Shown here: piece after piece, positions 55,365-64,000 of the stretch | Layout of the letters: each line of letters begins with the position of its first letter | Numbering within the stretch: position 1 is the first letter of the stretch | DNA from: Kordiimonas sediminis | GTDB lineage: Bacteria > Pseudomonadota > Alphaproteobacteria > Sphingomonadales > Kordiimonadaceae | DNA: 64,000 nt | NCBI RefSeq assembly: GCF_014656395.1 | Contig: NZ_BNCI01000002.1 | Coordinates: forward strand, 558,001 to 622,000 | Direction: 5' to 3' | The notes under the pieces: model-generated | Seen by the model: only the letters and a program-made list of their open reading frames with translations | Told to the model about the DNA's origin: nothing | The model's database searches: none | Position numbers and translations under genes: made by a program

Positions 55365-55482
55365 AATCAAGAATCACCGCTTGCCTAGTTTGATTGCAGG
55401 CGTTAAGTTGCGCCAAAATCCGGGGCATTTGCAATGCTTTTTCGGATGTTGGTTTCAAGACACGTTTCATAAGGGATTTCCC

Positions 55483-55773
55483 ATGTCAGAAATTGATAAG
55501 GCAACAGTCGCCAAAATTGCGCGTCTGTCACGAATAAAGATCGAAGAAGATAAGCTGGAGCCGCTTGCCGGCGAGCTGAATAATATTCTTGGCTGGGTCG
55601 AGCAATTGGGGGAAGTGAATACTGACACTATTGAGCCGATGGCAAGCCCGGTGAATGCCAAGCTGCGTTGGCGTGATGATGTGATCAATGATGGTGACAA
55701 GCAGGAAAGCGTTTTGAAAAACGCTGCAAAAGCTGAGTTCGGCTTCTTTGCTGTTCCAAAAGTAATCGAGTAG
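55483..55773 (+). CDS. gatC: glutamyl/aspartyl-tRNA amidotransferase subunit C
   Basis: A 96-residue protein beginning MSEIDKATVAKIARLSRIKI with LNNILGWVEQL and VFRDD-like WRDDV: the GatC family. With GatA and GatB it amidates Glu-tRNA(Gln)/Asp-tRNA(Asn). The ATG at 55483 has AAGGGA six bases upstream. It is followed nine bases later by gatA. Confidence 0.93.
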   Translation: MSEIDKATVAKIARLSRIKIEEDKLEPLAGELNNILGWVEQLGEVNTDTIEPMASPVNAKLRWRDDVINDGDKQESVLKNAAKAEFGFFAVPKVIE

Positions 55774-55782
55774 GGGGCTGTC

Positions 55783-57258
55783 ATGACTGATTTAACCAAA
55801 CTGAAGATATCAGAAGCGCGTGACCTGCTGGCCAAAGGGGAATTGTCTGCCCGCGAGTTGACAGAAGCCCACATCACCGCTGTTGAAGGCTTTGACGCAC
55901 TGAATGCCTATATTGTCCAGACGCCGGAAAAGGCGCTGGAAATGGCGGACGCCGCTGATGCCAAAATCAAGGCGGGTGAGCAAAAAGGCATGACCGGCAT
56001 TCCGGTTGGTATCAAGGACCTTTTCTGCACCAAGGGTGTGGAGACTACGGCATGTTCCCATATCCTGAATGGTTTTAAGCCTGAGTACGAAAGCACAGTC
56101 ACCCAGAATTTGTGGGATGACGGCGCTGTCATGCTTGGAAAGCTGAATATGGATGAATTCGCCATGGGTTCATCAAACGAGACAAGCTATTACGGGCCGG
56201 TGAAAAACCCGTGGCGTAAGGGTGATGTGGACACTGTTCCGGGTGGTTCTTCCGGTGGGTCAGTGGCCTCGGTTGCCGGTTTTGCCGCGATGGGTGCAAC
56301 GGCGTCGGATACAGGCGGTTCCATTCGTCAGCCAGCAAGTTTTACCGGTACCTTTGGTATCAAGCCTACTTATGGCCGCTGCAGCCGTTACGGTATGGTC
56401 GCGTTTGCAAGTTCGCTTGATCAGGCGGGAACAATCACACGTTCCGTTCGTGACGGTGCTATCATGCTTGAAAGCATTTCAGGCTTTGATCCGAAAGACA
56501 GTACCAGCATAGATATGGCGGTGCCAAACTTCGAAGCAGCCCTTACAGGCGATATTCGCGGTATGAAGGTTGGTATTCCGCAAGAATATCACCTCGCTGG
56601 CATGCCAGGCGAGATTGAAGCCCTGTGGCACAAAGGCATCGAATGGATGAAGGAAGCAGGCGCAGAGGTTGTTGATATCAATCTGCCGCATACAAAATAT
56701 GCACTGCCTACCTACTATATTGTCGCGCCTGCAGAGGCATCTTCCAACCTTGCACGGTATGACGGTGTTCGTTACGGCCTGCGTGAGACACCTGAAAATG
56801 GTGGCCTGATTGATATGTATGAAGCCACTCGTGCGGCTGGTTTTGGCGATGAAGTCAAGCGCCGGATCATGATCGGGACATATGTTCTGTCTGCAGGCTA
56901 TTATGATGCTTACTATCTGAAAGCCCAGAAAGTTCGCCAGTTGATCAGTGACGATTTTGCACGTGCCTTTGAACAGTGTGATGTCATTCTGACACCAACG
57001 GCACCGTCTGCAGCTTTTGCCTTTGGTGAAAAAACGGACGATCCGCTTGCCATGTATCTGAATGATGTCTTCACCGTTCCGGCATCCCTTGCAGGTTTGC
57101 CAGGTTCCAGCGTACCGGCTGGACTTGATGCGGACGGCCTGCCACTTGGTTTGCAGGTTCTGGGTAAACCGTGGGACGAAGAAACTGTCCTGAAGGTTTC
57201 TGAGGTAATTGAGAAAGCAGCTGCTATTACGGCTGCGCCGAATGAATGGTGGAGATAA
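55783..57258 (+). CDS. gatA: glutamyl/aspartyl-tRNA amidotransferase subunit A
   Basis: A 491-residue amidase-signature enzyme with the Ser-cisSer-Lys triad: Lys in [22 protein letters not shown], and nucleophile Ser in [12 protein letters not shown]. It releases ammonia from glutamine for GatB. Length and motifs are normal. It is in the gatCAB operon; gatB begins four bases after its stop. Confidence 0.95.
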   Translation: MTDLTKLKISEARDLLAKGELSARELTEAHITAVEGFDALNAYIVQTPEKALEMADAADAKIKAGEQKGMTGIPVGIKDLFCTKGVETTACSHILNGFKPEYESTVTQNLWDDGAVMLGKLNMDEFAMGSSNETSYYGPVKNPWRKGDVDTVPGGSSGGSVASVAGFAAMGATASDTGGSIRQPASFTGTFGIKPTYGRCSRYGMVAFASSLDQAGTITRSVRDGAIMLESISGFDPKDSTSIDMAVPNFEAALTGDIRGMKVGIPQEYHLAGMPGEIEALWHKGIEWMKEAGAEVVDINLPHTKYALPTYYIVAPAEASSNLARYDGVRYGLRETPENGGLIDMYEATRAAGFGDEVKRRIMIGTYVLSAGYYDAYYLKAQKVRQLISDDFARAFEQCDVILTPTAPSAAFAFGEKTDDPLAMYLNDVFTVPASLAGLPGSSVPAGLDADGLPLGLQVLGKPWDEETVLKVSEVIEKAAAITAAPNEWWR

Positions 57259-57262
57259 GGGC

Positions 57263-58732
57263 ATGAGTGAATATCGTATACAGGGTGCCACTGGTGATTT
57301 CGAAGTTGTAATTGGCCTCGAGGTTCACGCACAGGTTATCTCAAAATCAAAACTATTCTCTGGTGCTGCAACCGAGTTTGGTGCAGAGCCAAACTCGCAG
57401 GTATCGCTGGTTGATGCAGCGATGCCGGGCATGTTGCCTACCATTAATGGCGAATGCGTGCGCCAGGCAGTGCGCACGGGGTTGGCATTAGGGGCACAGA
57501 TTAACAAGTTTTCTGTATTTGACCGCAAAAACTATTTTTATGCTGACCTGCCGCAAGGATACCAGATTAGCCAGTTCAAACACCCCGTAGTAGGTGAGGG
57601 TACTATCCTTCTTGATTTGGGTGATGGCAAAACCAAAGAGGTTGGTGTTGAGCGTATCCATCTGGAGCAGGATGCAGGTAAATCCATGCATGATCAGCAT
57701 CCACAGTTTACCTATGTTGACCTGAACCGGTCTGGCGTTGCGTTGATGGAAATCGTTTCCAAGCCAGATATGCGCAGCCCGGAAGAAGCAGGGGCGTATC
57801 TGACCAAACTGCGGACCATTCTGCGCTATATCGGTACCTGTGACGGCAACATGGAGCAGGGTAGCATGCGGGCAGACGTGAACGTATCCGTTCGCCGTCC
57901 GGGTGAGCCGCTTGGTACGCGCTGTGAAATTAAAAACGTAAACTCAATTCGATTTGTTCGTCAGGCGATTGAGGTTGAAGCCCGTCGCCAGGTAGATATT
58001 CTCGAAGACGGCGGTGAGATTGATCAGGAGACTCGCCTGTTTGATCCAAACAAAGGGGAAACCCGCTCTATGCGCAGCAAGGAAGAAGCGCACGATTACC
58101 GCTACTTCCCTGATCCCGATCTGCTGCCGGTTGAATTTGATGATGCCTTTGTGGATGCGGCGCGTGAAAGTCTGCCTGAACTACCAGATGACAAACGAAA
58201 GCGTTTTGTCGATGATCTGGGGGTTTCTGATTATAATGCATCCGTTCTCGTTGCCGAGAAAGAGAACGCTGATTACTTCGAAGAGCTTTTAGCGAAGCTT
58301 GGCAACGCCGACATGGCGAAGAAGGCTTCTAACTGGGTAATTTCCGATTTGTTTGGTCTGCTTAATAAAGCAGGTAAAACGATTTCTGAAAGCCCGGTTT
58401 CTCCTGAGCAAGGGGCAGAGCTTCTTGGTTTGATAGAAGACGGTACTATCTCTGGCCGTACTGCCAAAGATGTGTTCGAAGAAATGTTTGAAACTGGCAA
58501 GAATGCGGCTGTCATCGTTGACGAAAAAGGTTTGAAGCAGGTTTCTGATACAGGTGAGCTTGAAAAGATCATTGACACTATCATTGCTGCTAATCCTGGC
58601 CAGGTAGAACAGTACCGTGCAGGTAAAACCAAATTGATTGGCTTCTTTGTGGGGCAGGTCATGAAGGAAACTGGCGGCGCTGCAAACCCTGGTGTTGTGA
58701 ATAAGCTTCTGCAGCCGAAGCTGGACGGTTAA
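57263..58732 (+). CDS. gatB: glutamyl/aspartyl-tRNA amidotransferase subunit B
   Basis: A 489-residue kinase/transamidase subunit with [26 protein letters not shown] and RTKVEPKN-like [15 protein letters not shown], followed by the C-terminal tRNA-binding tail domain. It phosphorylates and amidates the misacylated tRNA. The ATG at 57263 is the family start; the frame to 57209 lies in gatA. Terminated at 58761-58788. Confidence 0.95.
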   Translation: MSEYRIQGATGDFEVVIGLEVHAQVISKSKLFSGAATEFGAEPNSQVSLVDAAMPGMLPTINGECVRQAVRTGLALGAQINKFSVFDRKNYFYADLPQGYQISQFKHPVVGEGTILLDLGDGKTKEVGVERIHLEQDAGKSMHDQHPQFTYVDLNRSGVALMEIVSKPDMRSPEEAGAYLTKLRTILRYIGTCDGNMEQGSMRADVNVSVRRPGEPLGTRCEIKNVNSIRFVRQAIEVEARRQVDILEDGGEIDQETRLFDPNKGETRSMRSKEEAHDYRYFPDPDLLPVEFDDAFVDAARESLPELPDDKRKRFVDDLGVSDYNASVLVAEKENADYFEELLAKLGNADMAKKASNWVISDLFGLLNKAGKTISESPVSPEQGAELLGLIEDGTISGRTAKDVFEEMFETGKNAAVIVDEKGLKQVSDTGELEKIIDTIIAANPGQVEQYRAGKTKLIGFFVGQVMKETGGAANPGVVNKLLQPKLDG

Positions 58733-58760
58733 GGCATCAGTATCAAATAGAAACTTTTGA

Positions 58761-58788
58761 AAAGGCCCGTATTGACGGGCCTTTTTTT
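58761..58788 (+). terminator. rho-independent terminator of gatCAB
   Basis: A 10-bp stem AAAGGCCCGT / ACGGGCCTTT with a 4-base loop and a T run, 28 bases after the gatB stop. Confidence 0.9.
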
Positions 58789-58867
58789 ATGGCTCTGTTG
58801 AACAGGGCCAGCAGTTTCTTTCCTTTTGTTGGTGCAATTTAAATCCACTTGATGCATTTTCAGGGAC

Positions 58868-59893
58868 ATGGAACAGGCATCAGATATTGCAAAAGTATAT
58901 GCAGAGTTTAATGAAGCTTTTCGGGCTTCCTCGGTTGCTTCCCGTGGGCAGCAGTATTCTGGCCGGGCATTTAATGACGCCACTGTATGGCGCGATGGTC
59001 AGGTAGGTGAAACACTAATCATCGGCAACATGGAATTGAGCCGGATTTCTGACGGAATGCTGGTCTGCATTACCAAGGGAAATTATGACCGAAATTCCCG
59101 CCAACAAATCATGCCGTCCAGTGATCTGGTCTCAATACGGTTTGTCTTATCTGGTAATTACTGGCTGGAATTCAAAGACATGGGGCGTTTGCAAATACCG
59201 CAGGCGTGCGCATCACTGCAGCGCACCCGGTCTAACGCCAATTTTGATCTGGTGATCGCCTCCCATAGCGAAATGAACAGTGTCACAATTCATTTTAAAC
59301 CCCAGTTTTTGATTGACAGTTTTGCACTGCAGGCAGGAAAAATGCCGTCGCGCCTTGCCAATATTATCTTTGGTCGGGAAGAAGCATCTACCCTGTACGA
59401 ATTCCCTTTGTCGTCGCGAATGATGACAACCATCCTGTCCATGTTGCATATCTCTCATCAGGGCAGTCGGCGTAATTGCTATATTCAAGCCAAGGCGACG
59501 GAATTGATCTGTCAGTTTTTTGGCGATATCGAACAATCTTTCACGGAAATGCCGAAAGGTCTGCCTGCGGACCTAAAAGTCAAATCCAAAATATTTGAAG
59601 CGCAAAGACTGCTCGTGGAAAATTATGCGAAACCGCCGACTATTCGGGAACTTTCACGGCGCGTGGGACTGAACCGAAGCACGATTTGCACAGAATTCAA
59701 GCAGGTTTTTAACAAGACAATTTTCGAGTTTTGTCAGGATTACCGGATGAATAAGGCAAATGAGATGCTGCAGGACAGGCATCTGACAGTTGCACAGGTC
59801 GCAGCACAGGTAGGGTATGGCCATGCGACAAATTTTACAGTGGCTTATAAAAAGAAGTTTGGGCGTTTTCCCAAGGAATCCCGAAATCGGTGA
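58868..59893 (+). CDS. AraC-family transcriptional regulator
   Basis: A 341-residue regulator. The N-terminal ~230 residues have no strong match and probably bind a ligand. The C-terminal HTH_18 region (REGLSRRVGLNRSTICTEFKQVF-like RELSRRVGLNRST; VAAQVGYGHATNFTVAYKKKFGRFP) has the two helix-turn-helix motifs. This arrangement resembles regulators of TonB-dependent receptor genes, and such a gene lies next to it. Its role there is inferred. Confidence 0.85.
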   Translation: MEQASDIAKVYAEFNEAFRASSVASRGQQYSGRAFNDATVWRDGQVGETLIIGNMELSRISDGMLVCITKGNYDRNSRQQIMPSSDLVSIRFVLSGNYWLEFKDMGRLQIPQACASLQRTRSNANFDLVIASHSEMNSVTIHFKPQFLIDSFALQAGKMPSRLANIIFGREEASTLYEFPLSSRMMTTILSMLHISHQGSRRNCYIQAKATELICQFFGDIEQSFTEMPKGLPADLKVKSKIFEAQRLLVENYAKPPTIRELSRRVGLNRSTICTEFKQVFNKTIFEFCQDYRMNKANEMLQDRHLTVAQVAAQVGYGHATNFTVAYKKKFGRFPKESRNR

Positions 59894-60163
59894 TTAAGCG
59901 CAGCGGCACTGCTTGTAAACTGTAGCGTGTCTCTTTCTGCATCAGATATGTCGCAGTATTCGATTAAAAGTAAACGATAGTCGGCACAGTTCATTCCATA
60001 GTTGAGAGGGAATTGCATAAATTTACTATCGCATCATTCAATATGACAGTTGCAACATTTGGGGTCATAAATCTGTGATACTGTCCGGTCGCATTTTGGG
60101 GGCTGTTAGTTTGGCCCGGTACTCGATCAACTGTGATCGTTTCAAAAAATAGGGGAAGACCTT

Positions 60164-62425
60164 ATGCAAAAAACAAATGTGACGCAGGTCGCAACAAAAA
60201 GCCTGCGCAGCTTGGCTGGTTCGACATCATTGACTTTCGGCTTGATGATGAGTGCGCTTATGGCGCCGGCTGTGACGGCACAATCAGCGGACGACAGTGC
60301 GTACGCAGGTCCGGAAGAAATCGTGGTAACGGCGCGGAAACGTGCGGAAAGCATGTATGACGTTCCAATCAGTATCAATGTGGTTTCATCCGACTTGATC
60401 AATAAGTTGGGGGCGCAGGACTTTACTGACCTTTTGGGTTCTGTCCCAAGTTTGACTGCTTATCAAAACGGTCCGGGTCGCACACGTCTGACAATCCGCG
60501 GTGTCGCGAACGGTGGCGGTAACGATAACGATACACAAAACCAGGAAACTGTTGGCATCTATCTTGACGAAATTCCGATTTCCCTGGGCGCGATGAACCC
60601 TGAAATTGGCTTGTTTGATCTGGAGCGTGTTGAAGTATTGCGCGGTCCGCAGGGTACACTTTACGGTGCCGGGTCAATGGCGGGTACAGTGCGTCTTGTT
60701 TCGAAAAAGCCGAACCTTGAAGAAGTAGAAGGCTTGGTTGAACTTGATGCTTCTGATCTGAAGTACGGCGATCAGTCATATGGCGTTAAAGCCCTTATTA
60801 ATGCGCCAATCATCAATGATGTTCTGGGTGTGCGTGTCAGCGGCTACTATACTCACAACGGTGGTTATCTGGACAATGTCACAACGGGTGAAAAGAACCT
60901 GAATGATGGCAGTTCCAAAGGTGTGAAAGTTGCAGCACGCTATCAGCCGTCAGATAACTTTACAGCGGATCTGTCCTTCTTCCATCATGAGTATTCAGAC
61001 AATGGCCGTCCGGAAGACCTGGACAGCACGCCGCTATTCAGCCGTGATTATGTATCCTTTGACGGATATGACGATGAAATGCAGATTTTCAACGCCACTT
61101 TCACGGTTGACCTTGGTTGGGGTGAGTTGATTTCCTCTACATCCTATTTCGATAGAAAAGTCATTAACCCACGGTCACTTGATCTGCTTTTTGAGCTGGC
61201 ACTGCCGCCGGGCATTACACCGCATGAGCTTGTTGATACAACAGACCTTGATGTGTTCACGCAGGAACTGCGTCTGTCCTCGACAACAGACAGCCCGTTC
61301 CAGTGGACAGTGGGTGCCTACACAGACAAGAAAGATACATACTATCTGAACACGTTCCCGGTTCCGGGGGCTGATGCGATCATCGGAACGCCTTCCTCTG
61401 CTTTTGGGGCGCCGGATGACCATCTTTTTTACGGCTATGATGATCTGACTGTGAAGACGTTCGCCTTCTTTGGTGAAGCCTACTATAGCTTTGATAAATT
61501 TACTGTCACAGCTGGCCTGCGCTATTTTAACTGGAAGCAGGATATCGAGTTTTATCAGTCTGGTTTGTTTAATGGCGGTGCGAATAGTGACCCACGGCCA
61601 CGCGGAAAAACTGACGGCGTGAACCCAAAACTGAATGTGTCGTATGACATTTCAGACAATGCGCTTGTATATGCTCAGGTTGCCCGAGGTTTCCGTTACG
61701 GTGGTATTAACGGTGCTATTCCTGAGGCAGTTTGTGCTGACGAATTGGCAGAAGTTGAACGTCAGGGCGGGGACGTCCGTTTCTTTAACCCGGATAAAAC
61801 CTGGAATTATGAGATCGGTGCCAAGGGCCGGGCTGCAGATGGCAAGCTTTCCTATAATGCTGCTTACTTCCATGTGAAATGGGATGACATGCAGACAAGT
61901 CGCAGCTTTGAGTGTGGCTTTGGTTTCCGTGAAAACGTTGGTAAAGCAACAAGTCAGGGTGTTGAACTGGAACTTGATGCGCAGCTTTCTGAAAACTGGT
62001 CTGTTGGTTTCGGTGGTACATATCTGCAGTCAGAACTGGACGAAGATGTGCCAAACCTGAATGCAGTTTCAGGGGATCAGGCGCCATACGTTCCGGAACT
62101 GTCCTTTAACGCGACAGTAAACTATATCCGCCCGATTACGGATACTATGGACCTGTTTGTTTGGTTAAATCACCAGTATGTCGGTACACGCCATACAGAA
62201 TTTAACCATGACCCTGACACAAACTATCGCCGTATGGACGACTATTCTATGACCAATGCGCGAATTGGTTTTGAATGGGAAGACATGGAAGTATCTCTTT
62301 ATGCCAACAATCTGTTTGATAGTCAGGGTGTTGTGCGGGCGCTGCGTCGTCCACCATTCGATCCGGATGCAGTAATTCGTGTGCAGCCACGCACAATCGG
62401 TGTTACTTTCCGTAAACACTTCTAA
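60164..62425 (+). CDS. TonB-dependent outer-membrane receptor
   Basis: A 753-residue receptor with an N-terminal signal (MQKTNVTQVATKSLRSLAGS...PAVTAQS). A TonB box region EEIVVTARKR, plug domain (VEVLRGPQGTLYGAGSMAG, ~125-165) and a ~22-strand barrel ending in a terminal aromatic strand (IGVTFRKHF). It imports a siderophore, vitamin, sugar polymer or other bulky ligand; the substrate is not evident. It is 270 bases after the AraC gene and 91 bases before the NTF2-like gene. No ferric-type signature beyond the plug. Confidence 0.9.
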   Translation: MQKTNVTQVATKSLRSLAGSTSLTFGLMMSALMAPAVTAQSADDSAYAGPEEIVVTARKRAESMYDVPISINVVSSDLINKLGAQDFTDLLGSVPSLTAYQNGPGRTRLTIRGVANGGGNDNDTQNQETVGIYLDEIPISLGAMNPEIGLFDLERVEVLRGPQGTLYGAGSMAGTVRLVSKKPNLEEVEGLVELDASDLKYGDQSYGVKALINAPIINDVLGVRVSGYYTHNGGYLDNVTTGEKNLNDGSSKGVKVAARYQPSDNFTADLSFFHHEYSDNGRPEDLDSTPLFSRDYVSFDGYDDEMQIFNATFTVDLGWGELISSTSYFDRKVINPRSLDLLFELALPPGITPHELVDTTDLDVFTQELRLSSTTDSPFQWTVGAYTDKKDTYYLNTFPVPGADAIIGTPSSAFGAPDDHLFYGYDDLTVKTFAFFGEAYYSFDKFTVTAGLRYFNWKQDIEFYQSGLFNGGANSDPRPRGKTDGVNPKLNVSYDISDNALVYAQVARGFRYGGINGAIPEAVCADELAEVERQGGDVRFFNPDKTWNYEIGAKGRAADGKLSYNAAYFHVKWDDMQTSRSFECGFGFRENVGKATSQGVELELDAQLSENWSVGFGGTYLQSELDEDVPNLNAVSGDQAPYVPELSFNATVNYIRPITDTMDLFVWLNHQYVGTRHTEFNHDPDTNYRRMDDYSMTNARIGFEWEDMEVSLYANNLFDSQGVVRALRRPPFDPDAVIRVQPRTIGVTFRKHF

Positions 62426-62461
62426 TATCAGGCGGTAAATTCGTCTAATATCAGATATTTA

Positions 62462-62490
62462 TGCAAGGCATGCCAGGTGCGTGCCTTGCA
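62462..62490 (+). promoter_or_regulatory. hairpin between receptor gene and NTF2-like gene
   Basis: A 9-bp perfect stem TGCAAGGCA / TGCCTTGCA with an 11-base loop, without a T run. It may be an mRNA processing or attenuation hairpin, or a partial terminator. Confidence 0.45.
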
Positions 62491-62516
62491 ATTAGCAGAA
62501 TAGGGGAGAGTGAGTT

Positions 62517-63026
62517 TTGATCGCCAAAGTTACAACAACAGTAAAAGGTATGGGCACTGCGGCTTTGCTGGGCGTGCTGATATCAAGTGGTTTTGCCGCG
62601 GCAGAGGAAACCAAGCCCACGGATGCCACATTTAAGGATATCGTGCAGTCCGTCAGTGCCGCCGACTTTGACCTGATGGCGTCCACATATCACCCGGATG
62701 CAGTCATTGTCAGTGGCGGGAAGTCCACCAAGTCGATTGATGAGGCAATGAAGGGCTGGCGCACGTCGGGTACGAAGGCAAAGGCCGACGGCATCGACGC
62801 AAACTTGCAGTTTCGGTTCAAGAGCCGGATCATCAATGCAACTACGTCCTACCAAACTGGTATTTTCCGGTATGAGCAAATCGGCAAGGACGGCCAATCA
62901 GCTGTCTACATGACCCATTTTGCAACGCTAATGGTAAAAAAGGGGGATCGCTGGCTGACGTTAATGGAAAATCAGGGTGAACCAGCATCAGAAGCGGAAT
63001 GGAATGCACTGCCAATGTGGCCTTAA
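62517..63026 (+). CDS. exported NTF2/SnoaL-like protein
   Basis: A 169-residue protein with an N-terminal signal (ending SSGFAAA), then a cone-fold region (FKDIVQSVSAADFDLMASTYHPDAVIV, YEQIG...VYMTHFATLMVKKGDRWLTLMENQG). DUF4440/SnoaL-like exported proteins bind small ligands. The TTG at 62517 has GGGGAG eight bases upstream. It follows the TonB-dependent receptor and could bind the same ligand, but that is only inference. Confidence 0.72.
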   Translation: MIAKVTTTVKGMGTAALLGVLISSGFAAAEETKPTDATFKDIVQSVSAADFDLMASTYHPDAVIVSGGKSTKSIDEAMKGWRTSGTKAKADGIDANLQFRFKSRIINATTSYQTGIFRYEQIGKDGQSAVYMTHFATLMVKKGDRWLTLMENQGEPASEAEWNALPMWP

Positions 63027-63070
63027 GTACAGGTTGCATATGCATTCAGCGAATTTGCAAGATACATTAG

Positions 63071-63097
63071 AGGGGCTATATGGCCCCTTTTTCTTTT
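63071..63097 (+). terminator. terminator of the NTF2-like gene
   Basis: Stem AGGGGC / GCCCCT with loop TATATG, followed by TTTTTCTTTT, 45 bases after the stop. Confidence 0.8.
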
Positions 63098-63211
63098 GTG
63101 CCGTGTTTGGGGCAGGGGTCTTCCCGTGAATCAGGTCAAAACTATTCCAATAAACCTTTATCCATCACGGCGATAAGTTTAAAAAGACTTGTTTAAGTTT
63201 TTGGAAAAGAT

Positions 63212-63285
63212 TGGAGGCGCGAACGAGAATCGAACTCGTGTACACGGATTTGCAATCCGCTGCGTCGCCACTCCGCCATCGCGCC
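63212..63285 (-). tRNA. tRNA-Cys(GCA)
   Basis: On the minus strand: acceptor GGCGCGA / TCGCGCC, discriminator T and CCA encoded, anticodon loop with GCA (GGATTGCAAATCC stem-loop) and T-loop GAGTTCGATTCTC. All stems pair. 74 bases. Confidence 0.97.
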
Positions 63286-63526
63286 TCGCTTACTGAGTGG
63301 ACGAAGAGGCTATAGCAAAGCCCATTGCCTTCTGCAAACGGTTATTGTGTCAAAACTGTAATTTTCTTCCGTAGTCGGCTGTGGACTGAAGTTCCCTAAG
63401 GCGTTCTGATCACAAATTATCGGCAAAAAGTTCATTTTTCGGGGTGAAACGGATTGTTAAACGCTTCGTTGCGCCTTATAAAGCGGCTAAATGGAAATTA
63501 GTGATGTCTCTGAAAGGATTAGCATC

Positions 63527-64000
63527 GTGAAACAAACCAATGCCGCGCGCGAACATATGATTGATTGCCAGCTTCGCCCGAATGAAGTGAATGATGAACG
63601 GCTGATCAGCGCAGTTCGTGCAGTTGCTCGTGAACATTTTGTCCCTAAAACACTGCGCAGTGTTGCCTATGCAGACGAAGATATTTCCGTCGGCGGTGGC
63701 CGGTATTTGATGGAACCAATGGTTTTTGCACGCCTGATGGATTTTGCCAAAATTCAGGAGGGTGATCTGGTTCTGGATATTGGTTGTGCCACTGGCTATT
63801 CTTCTGCGGTTCTGGCGGGGCTGGCCGGTGCAGTTGTCGCGCTTGAGTGTGATGATGCGCTCTATGAGGCAGCAGAGAAAAAACTGACTGACGAGGGCGT
63901 GATGAATGCCGCCGTGGTTAAAGGTGACCTTGATAAGGGCGTGGCCAAGCAGGGGCCATACGATGTTATTTTCTGTCAGGGCGCGGTGGACGATCTGCCA
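63527..64000 (+). CDS. protein-L-isoaspartate O-methyltransferase (continues past the window)
   Basis: The open frame runs to the window end (158 codons shown). Residues MKQTNAAREHMIDCQLRPNEV, then GGRYLMEPMVFARLMD and the SAM motif VLDIGCATGYSSAVLAGL, are the PCMT family. Members of this type methylate damaged isoaspartyl residues. The GTG at 63527 has GAAAGGA eight bases upstream; an in-frame ATG at 63491 would add 12 residues. In many alphaproteobacteria the next gene is tolC, which would complete the type I exporter, but it is outside the window. Confidence 0.88.
   Translation, partial: MKQTNAAREHMIDCQLRPNEVNDERLISAVRAVAREHFVPKTLRSVAYADEDISVGGGRYLMEPMVFARLMDFAKIQEGDLVLDIGCATGYSSAVLAGLAGAVVALECDDALYEAAEKKLTDEGVMNAAVVKGDLDKGVAKQGPYDVIFCQGAVDDLP

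Noticed and set aside
56479-57291. 270-codon minus-strand frame
   Set aside because: It is antisense to gatA, which is fully explained; the frame is a shadow.

Overview
The window looks like chromosomal DNA of a free-living, probably aquatic, Gram-negative alphaproteobacterium. Three things point there: a divK-pleD pair, a conserved pyrB / dihydroorotase-like / plsY / dprA / topA / rnr gene run, and a perfect TTAA-N7-TTAAC CtrA-type box. The QueE iron-sulfur spacing, the PEPxxW-type sorting signal and the gatCAB operon also fit. The genus cannot be fixed from sequence alone; Kordiimonadales-like or sphingomonad-like relatives are plausible. Base composition is moderate, and the first 12.5 kb (exopolysaccharide locus) is visibly richer in A+T than the rest.

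Layout. 1-1667 (+): the end of a UDP-sugar dehydrogenase and a split PssD/PssE glycosyltransferase. 1729-12425 (-): a compact ten-gene exopolysaccharide/exosortase operon, transcribed in the order outer-membrane barrel, EpsE export protein, EpsF chain-length protein, EpsG-like P-loop protein, exosortase, EpsI, EpsD, Wzx-type flippase, methyltransferase, AAA ATPase. 12672-18775 (+): a type I secretion ABC transporter, its membrane fusion protein, a serralysin-like RTX metalloprotease and a coupled DUF599 membrane protein. 18753-21290 (-): a DUF1800/DUF1501 pair. 21438-27803 (-): a periplasmic M3 oligopeptidase, a sulfurtransferase / cystathionine lyase / ModB / ModC operon, and hspQ. 28064-29899: queF facing queE-queC. 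30032-38884: a dicarboxylate-type symporter, a PEP-CTERM protein (likely exosortase substrate), a secreted amidohydrolase, an OmpA-family porin, formate-THF ligase, and a PAS protein coupled to a soluble chemoreceptor.

39198-45325 holds tRNA-Asn, divK-pleD, rpmG, a fusion of degenerate Hpt and receiver domains, and RNase R. 43001-54748 (-) reads as a long housekeeping run: DUF3089 protein, ruvX, NTF2-like, GNAT, pyrB, dihydroorotase-like, plsY, dprA, topA, rnr. 55483-58732 (+) is gatCAB. 58868-63026 (+) is an AraC regulator, a TonB-dependent receptor and a secreted NTF2-like protein. The window ends with tRNA-Cys and the start of a protein-L-isoaspartate methyltransferase gene.

How it works together. 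The left 12 kb makes, modifies, flips and exports a polysaccharide and sorts PEP-CTERM proteins; at least one likely substrate lies 24 kb away with its own regulatory sites. The most unusual individual signals are the lysine-less P-loop in the EpsG-like protein, the protein at 42211-42972 with both phosphorylation positions replaced, the dihydroorotase-like partner of PyrB that lacks its metal-binding HxH, a modBC pair without modA inside a sulfur-metabolism operon, and a possible Tat co-export pair (DUF1501/DUF1800). No phage, insertion sequence, CRISPR array or replication origin was seen.
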